Positions 24,762-33,669 of a stretch of DNA of 64,000 bases are shown in pieces; within the stretch, counting starts at the first letter, position 1, and the number at the start of each line of letters is the position of its first letter. The DNA comes from Paludibacteraceae bacterium. GTDB lineage: Bacteria; Bacteroidota; Bacteroidia; Bacteroidales; Paludibacteraceae. The stretch is taken from NCBI GenBank assembly GCA_024401475.1, contig JAKSKZ010000009.1, forward strand, positions 33,756 to 97,755, in the 5' to 3' direction. The translations under genes and the position numbers were made by a program. The notes beneath the pieces are model-generated. The model ran no database searches and was not told the DNA's origin. It worked only from the letters and a program-made list of their open reading frames with translations.

Positions 24762-26825
24762 ATGAATAAGGTTTTATCTATTCTATTAAGGGTGTCGTGT
24801 GCCCTTTTGATTCTTGTTCTGGCTCTTGCCACACTGATAGAGGATCAGCAAGGTTCCCTTTGGGTGGAACGATACATCTATGGCCATTGGTGGTTTGTGG
24901 CTTTCAACATGATGGTTTTTGCTTTGGCCGCTTACTGGGCTGTCTGCAATAAAGTCTGGAGAAATTTGGATTTCTTATTGTTTACTATTGCTTTTTCATT
25001 TATAGCTGTCGGTGCTCTTTTGACCTATGCGACGGCCGAACGAGGTTATGCCCATTTGGAGAAAGGTGCTAAGTGTACTGTTTTCGAGGGCAGGGATAGG
25101 ACAATCCATCAACTTCCGTTTGAAATGGAGTTGGATAGTTTCTGTGTCCGCTACTATCCAGGCACGGAGGCTCCGATGGATTATGTCAGTTACATGCACG
25201 TGAATGGAACAACAGAGGTGGTCTCTATGAATAAGAATTTTGTGAAGGATGGCTATCGTTTCTGTCAGTCTAGTTTTGATGAGGATGGCGGCAGTTGGTT
25301 GAGTGTCAATCACGATCCATACGGAGCCACTACGATGTTTGGGGGCTATATATTGTTTGCGGTTGCAGGTTTGTTTTCGCTCTTGAATAGAAGCGGGCGC
25401 TTCCGTCAGATGATTCAAAACCCTTTGTTGAAAAAAGGCGGAATGTTGCTTCTCTTGCTCTTCGTTCATCTTCCATTTTCTTTTGGTGGTACTGAGTCGG
25501 CCAATATGCAGGCAACTCCTGTCATCTCGAAAGAGAAGGCTTTGGACTTGCGACGTAATCAAGTGGTCTATCAAAATAGAATTGTTCCTTTCAATACGGT
25601 GGCAATTGATTTCGTGAAAAAGATAGTGGGCACCGACAATTATCATGGCCTAATGCCCGAACAGGTGGTGGGAGGTTGGAGCATAGCTCCGGAGATTTGG
25701 AGGCATGAAAAGATGATTAAGGTGAAGTCTGACGAGTTGAGGCAGGCTTTGTGCATGGCGGGCGAATATTGCAGTCTCGCTGATTTGTATGACGAAAATG
25801 GCCGTTATCGTTTGCAGTCGTTGTGGCTGCGTGAACAGCAGAATCGAGATTTGAGCAAGTTGGAGAAGGCTATTGGCGAGGTGGATGAAAAAGTCGGCAT
25901 CATTCAGATGTTGCTTAGTAATACGTTGACGAAGCCATTGCCTCAAGACGTTCAACCCTTGAGTGAGGAGAAGGTGAGTGCAGAGTTGCTCTATAATCGG
26001 CTACCATTGACGAAGGTTTTGTTTATGCTCAATCTTACGTTAGGTTTTCTCTCTTGCGGTCTGTTGTTTTATTGTGGCTTGACGCAAAAGAATAGACCGT
26101 TGCAGTGGTTGAAAAATGTTTTTAAAACCTTGCCAGTCGTGCTTTTAGTTATTATGTTGGTGCAGGCTTTCGGTTATGGTTTGAGGTGGTATATTAGTGG
26201 TCGTTTGCCACTTAACAATGGATATGAAACTATGCAGTTTTTCTCACTTGTCGTGATGATTATTGCTGCGGTTCTATCCAGGCGATACAAATTTGCATTG
26301 CCTTTCGGCTTTTTGTTGTCTGGGTTCACTCTTTTGGTGTCGCATTTGGGAGAGATGAATCCGCAGATTACGCCATTGATGCCTGTGCTTAATTCGCCAT
26401 GGCTGAGTGCCCATGTGTCGATGATTATGATGTCGTACGCACTTTTCGCCTTCATCATGTTGAACAGCCTTTTTGCTTTGGTGTTGATGAACAAAGAGGC
26501 AACCCATCAGCAAGTGGAGCAATTGACGTTGATAAATAAAATAATGCTCTATCCGTCCACAATCTTTATTGGAGTTGGAATTGCTTTAGGTTCAGTTTGG
26601 GCTAATGAGTCGTGGGGCAACTATTGGGGATGGGATTCTAAGGAGGTTTGGGCATTGATAACCTTTATGGTCTATGGTGTTGCTATTCTTTTCCCTACAA
26701 CCTCTCTTTTTGAAAATCGTAGATCATTCCATTGGTATATGTTCTTGGCCTTCTTGACAGTCTTGATGACTTATTTTGGAGTCAATTATTTGTTGGGAGG
26801 AATGCATAGTTATGCCAATGCGTAG
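24762..26825 (+). CDS. Cytochrome c synthase, fused CcsB/ResB and CcsA (CcsBA)
   Basis: 687 aa inner-membrane protein. The N-terminal half (to about residue 430) is ResB/CcsB-like, with early membrane segments and a large periplasmic domain; the C-terminal half is CcsA-like, with about eight membrane segments. The tryptophan-rich haem-handling motif WGNYWGWDSKEVW starts at about residue 618, followed by HWYMFL with a candidate haem-ligand His. CcsBA exports haem and attaches it to CxxCH cysteines of periplasmic apocytochromes. Three such sites are encoded in the two lipoproteins upstream, so this gene very likely matures them. It is 24 bp downstream of the Rid-like gene. Confidence 0.92.
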   Translation: MNKVLSILLRVSCALLILVLALATLIEDQQGSLWVERYIYGHWWFVAFNMMVFALAAYWAVCNKVWRNLDFLLFTIAFSFIAVGALLTYATAERGYAHLEKGAKCTVFEGRDRTIHQLPFEMELDSFCVRYYPGTEAPMDYVSYMHVNGTTEVVSMNKNFVKDGYRFCQSSFDEDGGSWLSVNHDPYGATTMFGGYILFAVAGLFSLLNRSGRFRQMIQNPLLKKGGMLLLLLFVHLPFSFGGTESANMQATPVISKEKALDLRRNQVVYQNRIVPFNTVAIDFVKKIVGTDNYHGLMPEQVVGGWSIAPEIWRHEKMIKVKSDELRQALCMAGEYCSLADLYDENGRYRLQSLWLREQQNRDLSKLEKAIGEVDEKVGIIQMLLSNTLTKPLPQDVQPLSEEKVSAELLYNRLPLTKVLFMLNLTLGFLSCGLLFYCGLTQKNRPLQWLKNVFKTLPVVLLVIMLVQAFGYGLRWYISGRLPLNNGYETMQFFSLVVMIIAAVLSRRYKFALPFGFLLSGFTLLVSHLGEMNPQITPLMPVLNSPWLSAHVSMIMMSYALFAFIMLNSLFALVLMNKEATHQQVEQLTLINKIMLYPSTIFIGVGIALGSVWANESWGNYWGWDSKEVWALITFMVYGVAILFPTTSLFENRRSFHWYMFLAFLTVLMTYFGVNYLLGGMHSYANA

Positions 26826-27120
26826 AGGTCTCTCACTTGATGATGTCGAACCTTCTGTTTTTATTTGTTAATAAAAGTTAATTCAGTGTATGATTGTGGA
26901 TTTATTCTACAACATAATTCTTTAGAATAGGTGAAATTTGCAGTGTAGAAAGAGATTTAAAGATCGCTTTCTCATATTAGAAGATAATTACGGTTTTATT
27001 GTGTGATATATTATAAATAAGTTAATGTTAATTGAGACGAAATCTTTTGTTTTGCTTTGTGTCTAGTTGTTAGAGTTAAAAATTGATTGTTTTAGAAGTT
27101 ATCTAGCATTACTAGATGTG

Positions 27121-27158
27121 AAAAAGGATTGGAAATCGTTCGGTTTTCAATCCTTTTT
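27121..27158 (+). terminator. Terminator-like hairpin 295 bp past ccsBA
   Basis: AAAAAGGATTGGAAA (27121-27135) pairs, with one bulge, with TTTTCAATCCTTTTT (27144-27158). The symmetrical A and T tracts would allow termination in either direction. Confidence 0.65.
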
Positions 27159-27226
27159 CGTTGGTGACGGCTTCCTTTTAAAACAAAGAGATTCAAAGAT
27201 GGGCGTTTATCTTTATTTCGTACTTT

Positions 27227-27234
27227 TACATTTG
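27227..27234 (+). promoter_or_regulatory. Putative -7 box for ogt
   Basis: TACATTTG matches TAnnTTTG exactly, 24 bp before ATG 27259. Confidence 0.5.
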
Positions 27235-27258
27235 AATTGAACCTCAAAAAAAGAGAAT

Positions 27259-27780
27259 ATGACATCAAGATACTATACTCGTTGTGCGTCGCCTTTGGGC
27301 GAATTATTGTTGGCAAGTGACGGGACATCCTTGACGGGGCTTTGGATGGAAGGACAAAAATATTATCCTGAGATAGACACGAAGGGACGGTTTGATGGTA
27401 ACTTGCCAGTTTTTGAGGCGACGAGACGTTGGTTGTCGGCTTATTTCCAAGGGCTGAAGCCTGTGTTAGATATCCCGCTAACATTCGAAGGCACTCCGTT
27501 TCGATGCGAGGTATGGAGACTTTTGTGTCAGATTCCCTATGGCGAGGTGGTGACCTATGGTCAACTGGCTGCACGATTAGCACGGCAACGTGGTGTTCCG
27601 AAGATTTCAGCAAGGGCTGTCGGACAGGCGGTAGGTCACAATCCTATTTCTATCATCGTGCCATGCCATAGAGTAGTAGGGAGCAACAACCAATTGACGG
27701 GATATGCAGGAGGTCTTGAAAGAAAGATGTTTTTGTTGGGGGTGGAGGGAGACTTCATAAAATCCCCGCTGCAATTCTAA
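27259..27780 (+). CDS. ogt: Methylated-DNA--[protein]-cysteine S-methyltransferase
   Basis: 173 aa. This suicide repair protein takes the methyl group from O6-methylguanine in DNA onto its active-site Cys. The active site VPCHRVVG has Cys at residue 136. The preceding helix-turn-helix region is recognisable as FRCEVWRLLCQIPYGEVVTYGQLA, with RAVGQAVGHNPISIIVPCH completing the domain. The N-terminus is short, as in Ogt rather than Ada. It is a single-gene unit with its own -7 box. Confidence 0.95.
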   Translation: MTSRYYTRCASPLGELLLASDGTSLTGLWMEGQKYYPEIDTKGRFDGNLPVFEATRRWLSAYFQGLKPVLDIPLTFEGTPFRCEVWRLLCQIPYGEVVTYGQLAARLARQRGVPKISARAVGQAVGHNPISIIVPCHRVVGSNNQLTGYAGGLERKMFLLGVEGDFIKSPLQF

Positions 27781-27964
27781 TAAACCAATGTGTGCAAGAG
27801 AGCAGTTGTTTCCAGTCAATCTTTTGTGTGATTGTAGTATGGGAAAATAGGTAGCGTCGTGAAATAATCTATCCTACGGAAAACATGATGATAGCCGAAC
27901 TGTTTGAATGCAAAATCAGTGCGGAGTTCGATGAATACTCATCTCCAGTTTTTATATTATACGA

Positions 27965-28012
27965 AGCAGGTGCATCAAAATGTTTTTTTAGGCACATTTC
28001 GATACACCTGCT
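27965..28012 (-). terminator. Long hairpin downstream of ispG
   Basis: AGCAGGTGCATCAAAATGT (27965-27983) pairs with ACATTTCGATACACCTGCT (27994-28012): 19 positions with two mismatches. It begins 20 bp past the ispG stop. It lacks a following T run on the minus strand, so it may stabilise the 3' end or act together with another factor. Confidence 0.55.
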
Positions 28013-28031
28013 ATCTCTTATGAGGAAAATT

Positions 28032-29849
28032 CTATTTCTCTTTCCAGTCTCCGTTATCTTTGATGAGCTGGATTAGTTTTTCAACGGCTTCATTTTCGGG
28101 AACCAATTTTTCTACGCAAGTTTGTCCTTTGTAGAGGTTGACTTTACCTTTTGCCGAACCAACATATCCATAGTCGGCGTCTGCCATCTCGCCAGGGCCG
28201 TTTACGATGCAACCCATGATGCCGATTTTGAGGCCTTTCAGATGCGATGTCTTGGACTTTATCTCTGTAATGGTGCTCTGCATATTGTAGAGCGTTCTTC
28301 CGCAGCTAGGACAAGAAATGTACTCGGTTTTGCTGACTCTCGCTCTTGCAGCTTGGAGAATACCGAAGGCAATGGAAAGCGTCTTGGCGTGCTCTATGTT
28401 TCTGTCCTCGATCCAAAGACCGTCGCCCAACCCATCGATGAAGAACATTCCTGCATCTGCACCTGCCATGATTTGCAACTTCTGGTTGTCTGTCTCTTCG
28501 TAGCTACGTTTGATTACGACAGGATTTTTCACGCCTTTGTTCAACAATAGATGGAAGAAGGCTTTTTGCTCACCTACGCCATTTACATGGTTCGTCTCGA
28601 TGATGAAGACTGTCTTCTCGTCTATCAGGTCAAACAATTGGTCGGTCGCATCCGGAAGCGTGATGCTTAAGAATTTGATGTTGCTGTTGGCCTCTTTTAT
28701 TTTTGCTGCGTTTTGAGCAGAGAAGAGAGGGTAGGAGTTCTCTCCATTTTTGATAGTTCCATCTGCACAATAGACGTAGTCTGCCACCAAGCCTTGGTGT
28801 TCGCTTGCTTCGTTAGCTATCACGATAGGAAGTTTGTTGCCGCCGATGTTTTCAATCTTTAGGCTTTCTCTCTTTCTGTAAACGAAAGGATTGACCATTT
28901 TGCTATCAGAACCGTTGATGTGTGGGTGGTTTTGCCTGCGGGTGACATATTCTGCTAAGAATTGTGCTACTGGAATCTCGCATTCGGGAGCCTCGCTGAG
29001 CGATACACGGATAGTGTCTCCAATACCATCGTTAAGTAATGCACCGATACCGACGGCCGATTTGATTCGTCCGTCTTCTCCGTCTCCTGCTTCGGTTACG
29101 CCAAGATGGAGAGGGAAATTCATGCCTTCTTCTTTCATGGTTGCCGCCAAAAGACGAACGGTTTGTACCATAATCACGGTGTTGGATGCTTTGATAGAGA
29201 TAACGATGTTAGAGAAATTCTCTTCTCTGCAAATGCGTAAGAACTCCATGCAAGATTCCACCATGCCTTGAGAGGTGTCTCCGTAGCGACTCAAGATTCG
29301 GTCGGAGAGCGATCCGTGGTTTACTCCGATACGGATGGCTGTGTTGTGTTCTTTGCAGATGTTGAGGAAAGGAATGAGCCTTGTTCTGATTTTTTCAATC
29401 TCTTGTTTGTACTCCTCGTCTGTATACTCAAATCGTTTGTTGGTGTGGACGCTGTCAACAAAGTTTCCGGGATTGATACGAACCTTTTCTACATATTGGG
29501 CTGCTGTGTCAGCTGCGTTAGGGTTAAAGTGGATGTCGGCCACCAATGGTGTCGTATAGCCTTTGCTGTTTAATCCGTTGCGAATCTCTTTTAGGTTGGT
29601 TGCCTCTTTTACCCCTTGAGCTGTAAATCGCACTAATTCGCCGCCAGCCTCAATGATGCGAATGCATTGTTCGATGCTGGGTTCGGTGTCGTTGGTGTTG
29701 GTGTTGGCCATCGACTGGATGCGAATGGGTGCATCTCCGCCTAATGTGAGGTTTCCTATGTTGACTTTGCTGGATTTCCTTCTGTTGTAGTTGAATAGGG
29801 CGTCTGCCGATTCGTCTTGCAGATGCGTTTTATGTCTCTCTATTTCCAT
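28032..29849 (-). CDS. ispG: 4-hydroxy-3-methylbut-2-en-1-yl diphosphate synthase, long form
   Basis: 605 aa. IspG (GcpE) is an iron-sulfur enzyme of the MEP pathway that converts the cyclic diphosphate MEcPP to HMBPP for isoprenoid synthesis. The N-terminal TIM-barrel carries GGDAPIRIQSMANT, VADIHFNP and RIGVNHGSL; a middle domain of about 200 residues absent from E. coli IspG (about 370 aa) follows, as in plants and Bacteroidota. Cluster ligands are CPSC (Cys 513 and 516) and Cys 547 in GIMGCIVNGPGE. It is transcribed alone from its own -7 box, convergent with ogt. Confidence 0.97.
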   Translation of the reverse strand: MEIERHKTHLQDESADALFNYNRRKSSKVNIGNLTLGGDAPIRIQSMANTNTNDTEPSIEQCIRIIEAGGELVRFTAQGVKEATNLKEIRNGLNSKGYTTPLVADIHFNPNAADTAAQYVEKVRINPGNFVDSVHTNKRFEYTDEEYKQEIEKIRTRLIPFLNICKEHNTAIRIGVNHGSLSDRILSRYGDTSQGMVESCMEFLRICREENFSNIVISIKASNTVIMVQTVRLLAATMKEEGMNFPLHLGVTEAGDGEDGRIKSAVGIGALLNDGIGDTIRVSLSEAPECEIPVAQFLAEYVTRRQNHPHINGSDSKMVNPFVYRKRESLKIENIGGNKLPIVIANEASEHQGLVADYVYCADGTIKNGENSYPLFSAQNAAKIKEANSNIKFLSITLPDATDQLFDLIDEKTVFIIETNHVNGVGEQKAFFHLLLNKGVKNPVVIKRSYEETDNQKLQIMAGADAGMFFIDGLGDGLWIEDRNIEHAKTLSIAFGILQAARARVSKTEYISCPSCGRTLYNMQSTITEIKSKTSHLKGLKIGIMGCIVNGPGEMADADYGYVGSAKGKVNLYKGQTCVEKLVPENEAVEKLIQLIKDNGDWKEK

Positions 29850-29866
29850 GTCGTAATTAGTTTTTA

Positions 29867-29874
29867 CAAATATA
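29867..29874 (-). promoter_or_regulatory. Putative -7 box for ispG
   Basis: Minus strand TATATTTG, an exact TAnnTTTG match, 17 bp before ATG 29849. Confidence 0.5.
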
Positions 29875-29924
29875 CTTCAATTTGTTTTTAAACGAAAAAG
29901 AAGTTTGCCATGTATCACCATAAA

Positions 29925-29954
29925 AAAAGAGGTCGCTTAACGGCGACCTCTTTT
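29925..29954 (-). terminator. secDF terminator
   Basis: AAAAGAGGTCGC (29925-29936), loop TTAACG, GCGACCTCTTTT (29943-29954): a perfect 12-bp stem. On the minus strand it is followed by a T run, 20 bp past the secDF stop. Confidence 0.85.
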
Positions 29955-29973
29955 ATCGTGTGTTTGGAATTTC

Positions 29974-32900
29974 TTATTCTGCTACAACTTTAGCCTCTTC
30001 TGCTACAACTGCTTTGTTACCCTTCTTTTTCAAGATGTCGAAAGCAACAGGAGCTGCAACGAAGATAGTTGAGTAAGTACCCTCGATAACACCAATCAAG
30101 ATAGCGAAGATAAATCCTCTGATTGTCTCTCCACCGAACAAGAAAATGATTACCAATACCACGAATGTACTCATTGATGTACTGAACGTACGGCTCAATG
30201 TAGAACTGATGGAGTGGTTGAATACCTTTTCCTCGTCCCAATCTGTGTGTGTGTTTCTATTCTCACGGATACGGTCAAAGATAACCACTGTATCGTTGAT
30301 AGAGTAACCGATCACTGTCAAGATTGCGGCGATGAATGATTGGTCAATCTCTAATGAGAATGGCATGAATGCGTAAAGCAATGAGTAGCATCCAAGGATG
30401 AACAATGTATCGTGAACCAAGGCTGCAACGGCACCGGCACTAAATGCGATGTTTCTGAATCGGATGAGGATGTAGGCTGCAATTATAATAAGTGCGAAAG
30501 CTACAGCCCAATATGCAGAAGTCTTGATGTCGTCTGCCATTGTAGGACCTACCTTTTGTGAACTTTGGATACCGAATGTCTCTGCTTGGTCGTTTGCAAT
30601 GACTGCGTTGCCATTTTCAATAGCGAAACGGTTAGAGAACATTTCCAAAGTGATGTCGTGGTCGTACATTGATTTCAAGTTCTCGAACAAGATGCCTTCG
30701 ATTTCTGCGTCAACATCCTTATTCTCGTCGTTGATCTTGTAGTTAGTAGAGATACGAACTTGGTTCTGATCACCAATTGTGATAACTGTTGCACGGTCTT
30801 CACCGAACTTTCCGTTCAACTTCTCTGCAATCTCAGAGGTGTTTACTGCCTTCTCGAAACGAACGATATAGTTACGTCCTCCACTGAAGTCAATACCTTG
30901 TTTCAAACCTTGTGTTGCTAAAGAACCAATTGCAATGGCCAAAAGACAAGCTGATACACAATAGAACATCTTTCTCTTGCTCATGAAATCGATGTTGATG
31001 TTTTGGAACAAGTTCTTTGTCATGCTTGTGCTGAATGTCAAATCTTGGCACTTTTCCTTGCCCATCAACCAAGAGAAGACCAAACGGGTGATGAAGATGG
31101 CAGTAAAGAATGAACAAAGGATACCGATGATCAATGTGGTGGCAAATCCACGAATAGGACCTGTACCGAACAAGAACAAGATGATACCTGTAAGGATTGT
31201 TGTTACGTTAGAGTCGACAATGGCACTCAATGCGTTGCTGTAACCATCTGTAATAGCTTGCTTAAGTGGCTTGGAAAGTTTCAACTCCTCTCTGATACGC
31301 TCAAAGATCAATACGTTAGCATCGACGGCCATACCTAAGGTAAGGACGATACCTGCGATACCTGGCAATGTCAAGACTGCCTTGTAAGAAGCAAGCACAC
31401 CGAAGATGAAGAATACGTTTGCCAAAAGGGCAAGGTCAGCAACCAATCCTGGAACAAGACCGTAATAGAAAATCATATAAACAAGCACCATGCAGAATGC
31501 GATGATGAATGAGATAAGACCGCTATTGATGGCCTCTTGACCCAATGATGGACCAACTACGTCCTCTTGAATGATTTTAGCAGGTGCAGGCATCTTACCA
31601 GACTTCAACACGTTAGCCAAGTCTTTTGCCTCTTCAACGGTGAAGTTACCAGTAATCTCTGATCTACCACCAGTAATCTCGGAATTTACTCTTGGGTAAG
31701 AACATACATAACCATCCAAAACGATAGCTACTTGTCTGTTTAGATTCTCTCTTGTAAGACGAGCCCAAGTCTTAGCTCCCTCTGGGTTCATCTCCATGCT
31801 TACGTTTGCGTAAGCTGAATTTTGTCCGAAGTCTGCTCTTGCCTCAGTGATAACACTTCCTGTCAAAGGAGCCTTGCCATCTCTACGCTTTGATTGAAGA
31901 GCAACCAATTCGTAGATGTTTTCGCCCTTGCCAATACCTTTTGAAGTCCAAGTTGGAAGGATGTTTGCAGGGAAGATGTTCTTCTCTTTCGCCATCTTGA
32001 AGTATTTTGCAATCTTGGCAGTGTCCTTAGCCTCAGCTCTACCGATGGTAGCACTTGGGTAAGGGTTGCCTTGAGGGTCTGTGCTCAAACCAAGGATGGC
32101 GTAAAGAGGGTTGGCCTTTGAATATTCCTTAGCAGCCATGCTGTTTGCAGATGAGTCCTCGTTGGCGATTTTTGCCAACAAACTGTCTGCTGCAGTAGTT
32201 GCTGCGGTAGTATCTGCGTTTTTTGCAATTGATTCTTCTTGCTTAGACGTCAAAGCCTCAAGGTCTCTTGCCATGTTGTTGACAGCGATAACGCTTGGGA
32301 AGATCTCGTCCAAATTGGCAGTTTCCCAGAACTCAAGGTTTGCAGAACCTTGGAGCAACTTACGAACACGCTCTGGCTCTTTGATACCTGGCATTTCGAT
32401 CAAGATACGACCTGCGATTTCCAATTGTTGGATGTTGGGTTGAACAACACCGAAACGGTCGATACGAGAACGCAACACATTGAATGAGTTGTCAACTGCA
32501 CTCTTAACCTCGCCTTTGAGGATCTTGATTACTTCATCATCAGGGGTAGAACCGCTAATCTTGTCCTTCAATTCGAATGTAGAGAAAACAGTGTTCAATT
32601 GAGCTCCTGAAGTTTTGAATGCTTCTGCAAAGAGATCAACGAAATCTGCTTGCTTGCTCTTTTGCAACTCCTTCGCATCAGCGATGGCTTTTACAAAGTT
32701 CGGATTTGTTGCTTGAGAACCGGCCAATGATTTAAGAACGTCAGGAACAGATACTTCCATGACAACGTTCATACCACCCTTCAAGTCGAGACCCAAATTC
32801 AACTCTTGCTCACGACACTCTTTCAACGTGTACCCTAACCAAACCTTTTCTCCAGCAAGGGAGTCAAGGTAGCTGCTTTGCTTATCAAAGTCATTAGCAT

Positions 32901-33015
32901 ATAGTGTTTCAGCCTTTTTGTTGTAGTGGCTGGTTACCATGCTAAATGAAAGATAAAAAAGACACACTAAGGTAAGTAGTACAGAAAACAACTTAACAAT
33001 ACCTTTGTTTTGCAT
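29974..33015 (-). CDS. secDF: Fused protein translocase subunit SecDF
   Basis: 1,013 aa, SecD and SecF in one chain. It is an inner-membrane RND-type partner of SecYEG that uses the proton gradient to help pull proteins into the periplasm. SecD part: LGLDLKGGMNVVMEV near residue 75, a large periplasmic P1 domain with an acidic/Ala insert, then six membrane segments with VYMIFYYGLVPG and GMAVDANVLIFERI. SecF part from about residue 660: QGLKQGIDFSGGRNY and IGYSINDTVVIFDRIREN. Its own -7 box and terminator bracket it. Confidence 0.97.
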   Translation of the reverse strand: MQNKGIVKLFSVLLTLVCLFYLSFSMVTSHYNKKAETLYANDFDKQSSYLDSLAGEKVWLGYTLKECREQELNLGLDLKGGMNVVMEVSVPDVLKSLAGSQATNPNFVKAIADAKELQKSKQADFVDLFAEAFKTSGAQLNTVFSTFELKDKISGSTPDDEVIKILKGEVKSAVDNSFNVLRSRIDRFGVVQPNIQQLEIAGRILIEMPGIKEPERVRKLLQGSANLEFWETANLDEIFPSVIAVNNMARDLEALTSKQEESIAKNADTTAATTAADSLLAKIANEDSSANSMAAKEYSKANPLYAILGLSTDPQGNPYPSATIGRAEAKDTAKIAKYFKMAKEKNIFPANILPTWTSKGIGKGENIYELVALQSKRRDGKAPLTGSVITEARADFGQNSAYANVSMEMNPEGAKTWARLTRENLNRQVAIVLDGYVCSYPRVNSEITGGRSEITGNFTVEEAKDLANVLKSGKMPAPAKIIQEDVVGPSLGQEAINSGLISFIIAFCMVLVYMIFYYGLVPGLVADLALLANVFFIFGVLASYKAVLTLPGIAGIVLTLGMAVDANVLIFERIREELKLSKPLKQAITDGYSNALSAIVDSNVTTILTGIILFLFGTGPIRGFATTLIIGILCSFFTAIFITRLVFSWLMGKEKCQDLTFSTSMTKNLFQNINIDFMSKRKMFYCVSACLLAIAIGSLATQGLKQGIDFSGGRNYIVRFEKAVNTSEIAEKLNGKFGEDRATVITIGDQNQVRISTNYKINDENKDVDAEIEGILFENLKSMYDHDITLEMFSNRFAIENGNAVIANDQAETFGIQSSQKVGPTMADDIKTSAYWAVAFALIIIAAYILIRFRNIAFSAGAVAALVHDTLFILGCYSLLYAFMPFSLEIDQSFIAAILTVIGYSINDTVVIFDRIRENRNTHTDWDEEKVFNHSISSTLSRTFSTSMSTFVVLVIIFLFGGETIRGFIFAILIGVIEGTYSTIFVAAPVAFDILKKKGNKAVVAEEAKVVAE

Positions 33016-33076
33016 TTTTTTGTTACTTTATTAATGACTATCTTTCTATTTTATATTCTTTTTATTTATTAAGCCG

Positions 33077-33084
33077 CAAATATA
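33077..33084 (-). promoter_or_regulatory. Putative -7 box for secDF
   Basis: Minus strand TATATTTG, an exact TAnnTTTG match, about 60 bp before ATG 33015. A small inverted repeat (GGCAT...ATGCC, 33085-33105) lies directly upstream of the box. Confidence 0.5.
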
Positions 33085-33171
33085 GGCATTTTTTTGATAT
33101 ATGCCATTTTTTTGCAACAATCTTTTTGACCGGCCTTCCCCTCGAACTGCAAGCCAAACGAGCTTTCTGCT

Positions 33172-33654
33172 TTACATTTGGAGGGTTAATTCGCAGATTT
33201 CTGCATTACTGCATTGAATAAGGTCGTTTGGTGCGGCTTTTATTTGCAATCCTCGTTGCCCTGCACTAACATATATGTAGTCGTATTCGATGGCTGTGTG
33301 ATGGAAAAAGGTCGGATAGCTTTTTTTCATTCCAAGTGGGGAACAGCCTCCTCTTATATATCCTGTCAAGGCTAATATCTCTTTCATTGGTACCAAATCA
33401 CAATTTTTGTTGCCCGAAACTTTTGCCGCTAATTTTAAGTCCACTTCATCGCCGCCAGGGATGACGCATACAAATATGCCTGTCTTGTTCCCTCTTAATA
33501 CCAATGTCTTGAAAACCCTCTCGATGGGTTGCCCTAATTGTGCTGCAACGTGAACGGCACTAAGATCGCTTTCGTCCACTTCGTAAGGTATGAGTTCGTA
33601 TGCGACTTTCTTGCTGTCAAGAATTCTTGCCGCATTGGTTTTGTTGATTTTCAT
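33172..33654 (-). CDS. ybaK: YbaK/EbsC-type Cys-tRNA(Pro) deacylase
   Basis: 160 aa. Members hydrolyse cysteine mischarged onto tRNA-Pro (and related aminoacyl-tRNAs) in the cytoplasm. Family features: KTNAARILDSKKVAYELIPYE at the N-terminus, ERVFKTLVLRG with the conserved catalytic Lys, VCVIPGGDEVDLKLAAK, and GYIRGGCSPLGMKKSYPT. The gene lies 15 bp after the NlpC/P60 gene and appears to be the last gene of the pepT-led operon. Confidence 0.93.
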   Translation of the reverse strand: MKINKTNAARILDSKKVAYELIPYEVDESDLSAVHVAAQLGQPIERVFKTLVLRGNKTGIFVCVIPGGDEVDLKLAAKVSGNKNCDLVPMKEILALTGYIRGGCSPLGMKKSYPTFFHHTAIEYDYIYVSAGQRGLQIKAAPNDLIQCSNAEICELTLQM

Positions 33655-33669
33655 TATGATTGCTTTTGT

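Larger units (their letters stand above)
26826..27258. other. AT-rich intergenic region with an isolated hairpin
   Basis: 433 bp between ccsBA and ogt. It holds one terminator-like hairpin (27121-27158) and the ogt promoter (27227-27234). No coding frame was found. The roughly 295 bp between the ccsBA stop and the hairpin could be a long 3' untranslated region or a small RNA; the sequence does not decide. Confidence 0.5.
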
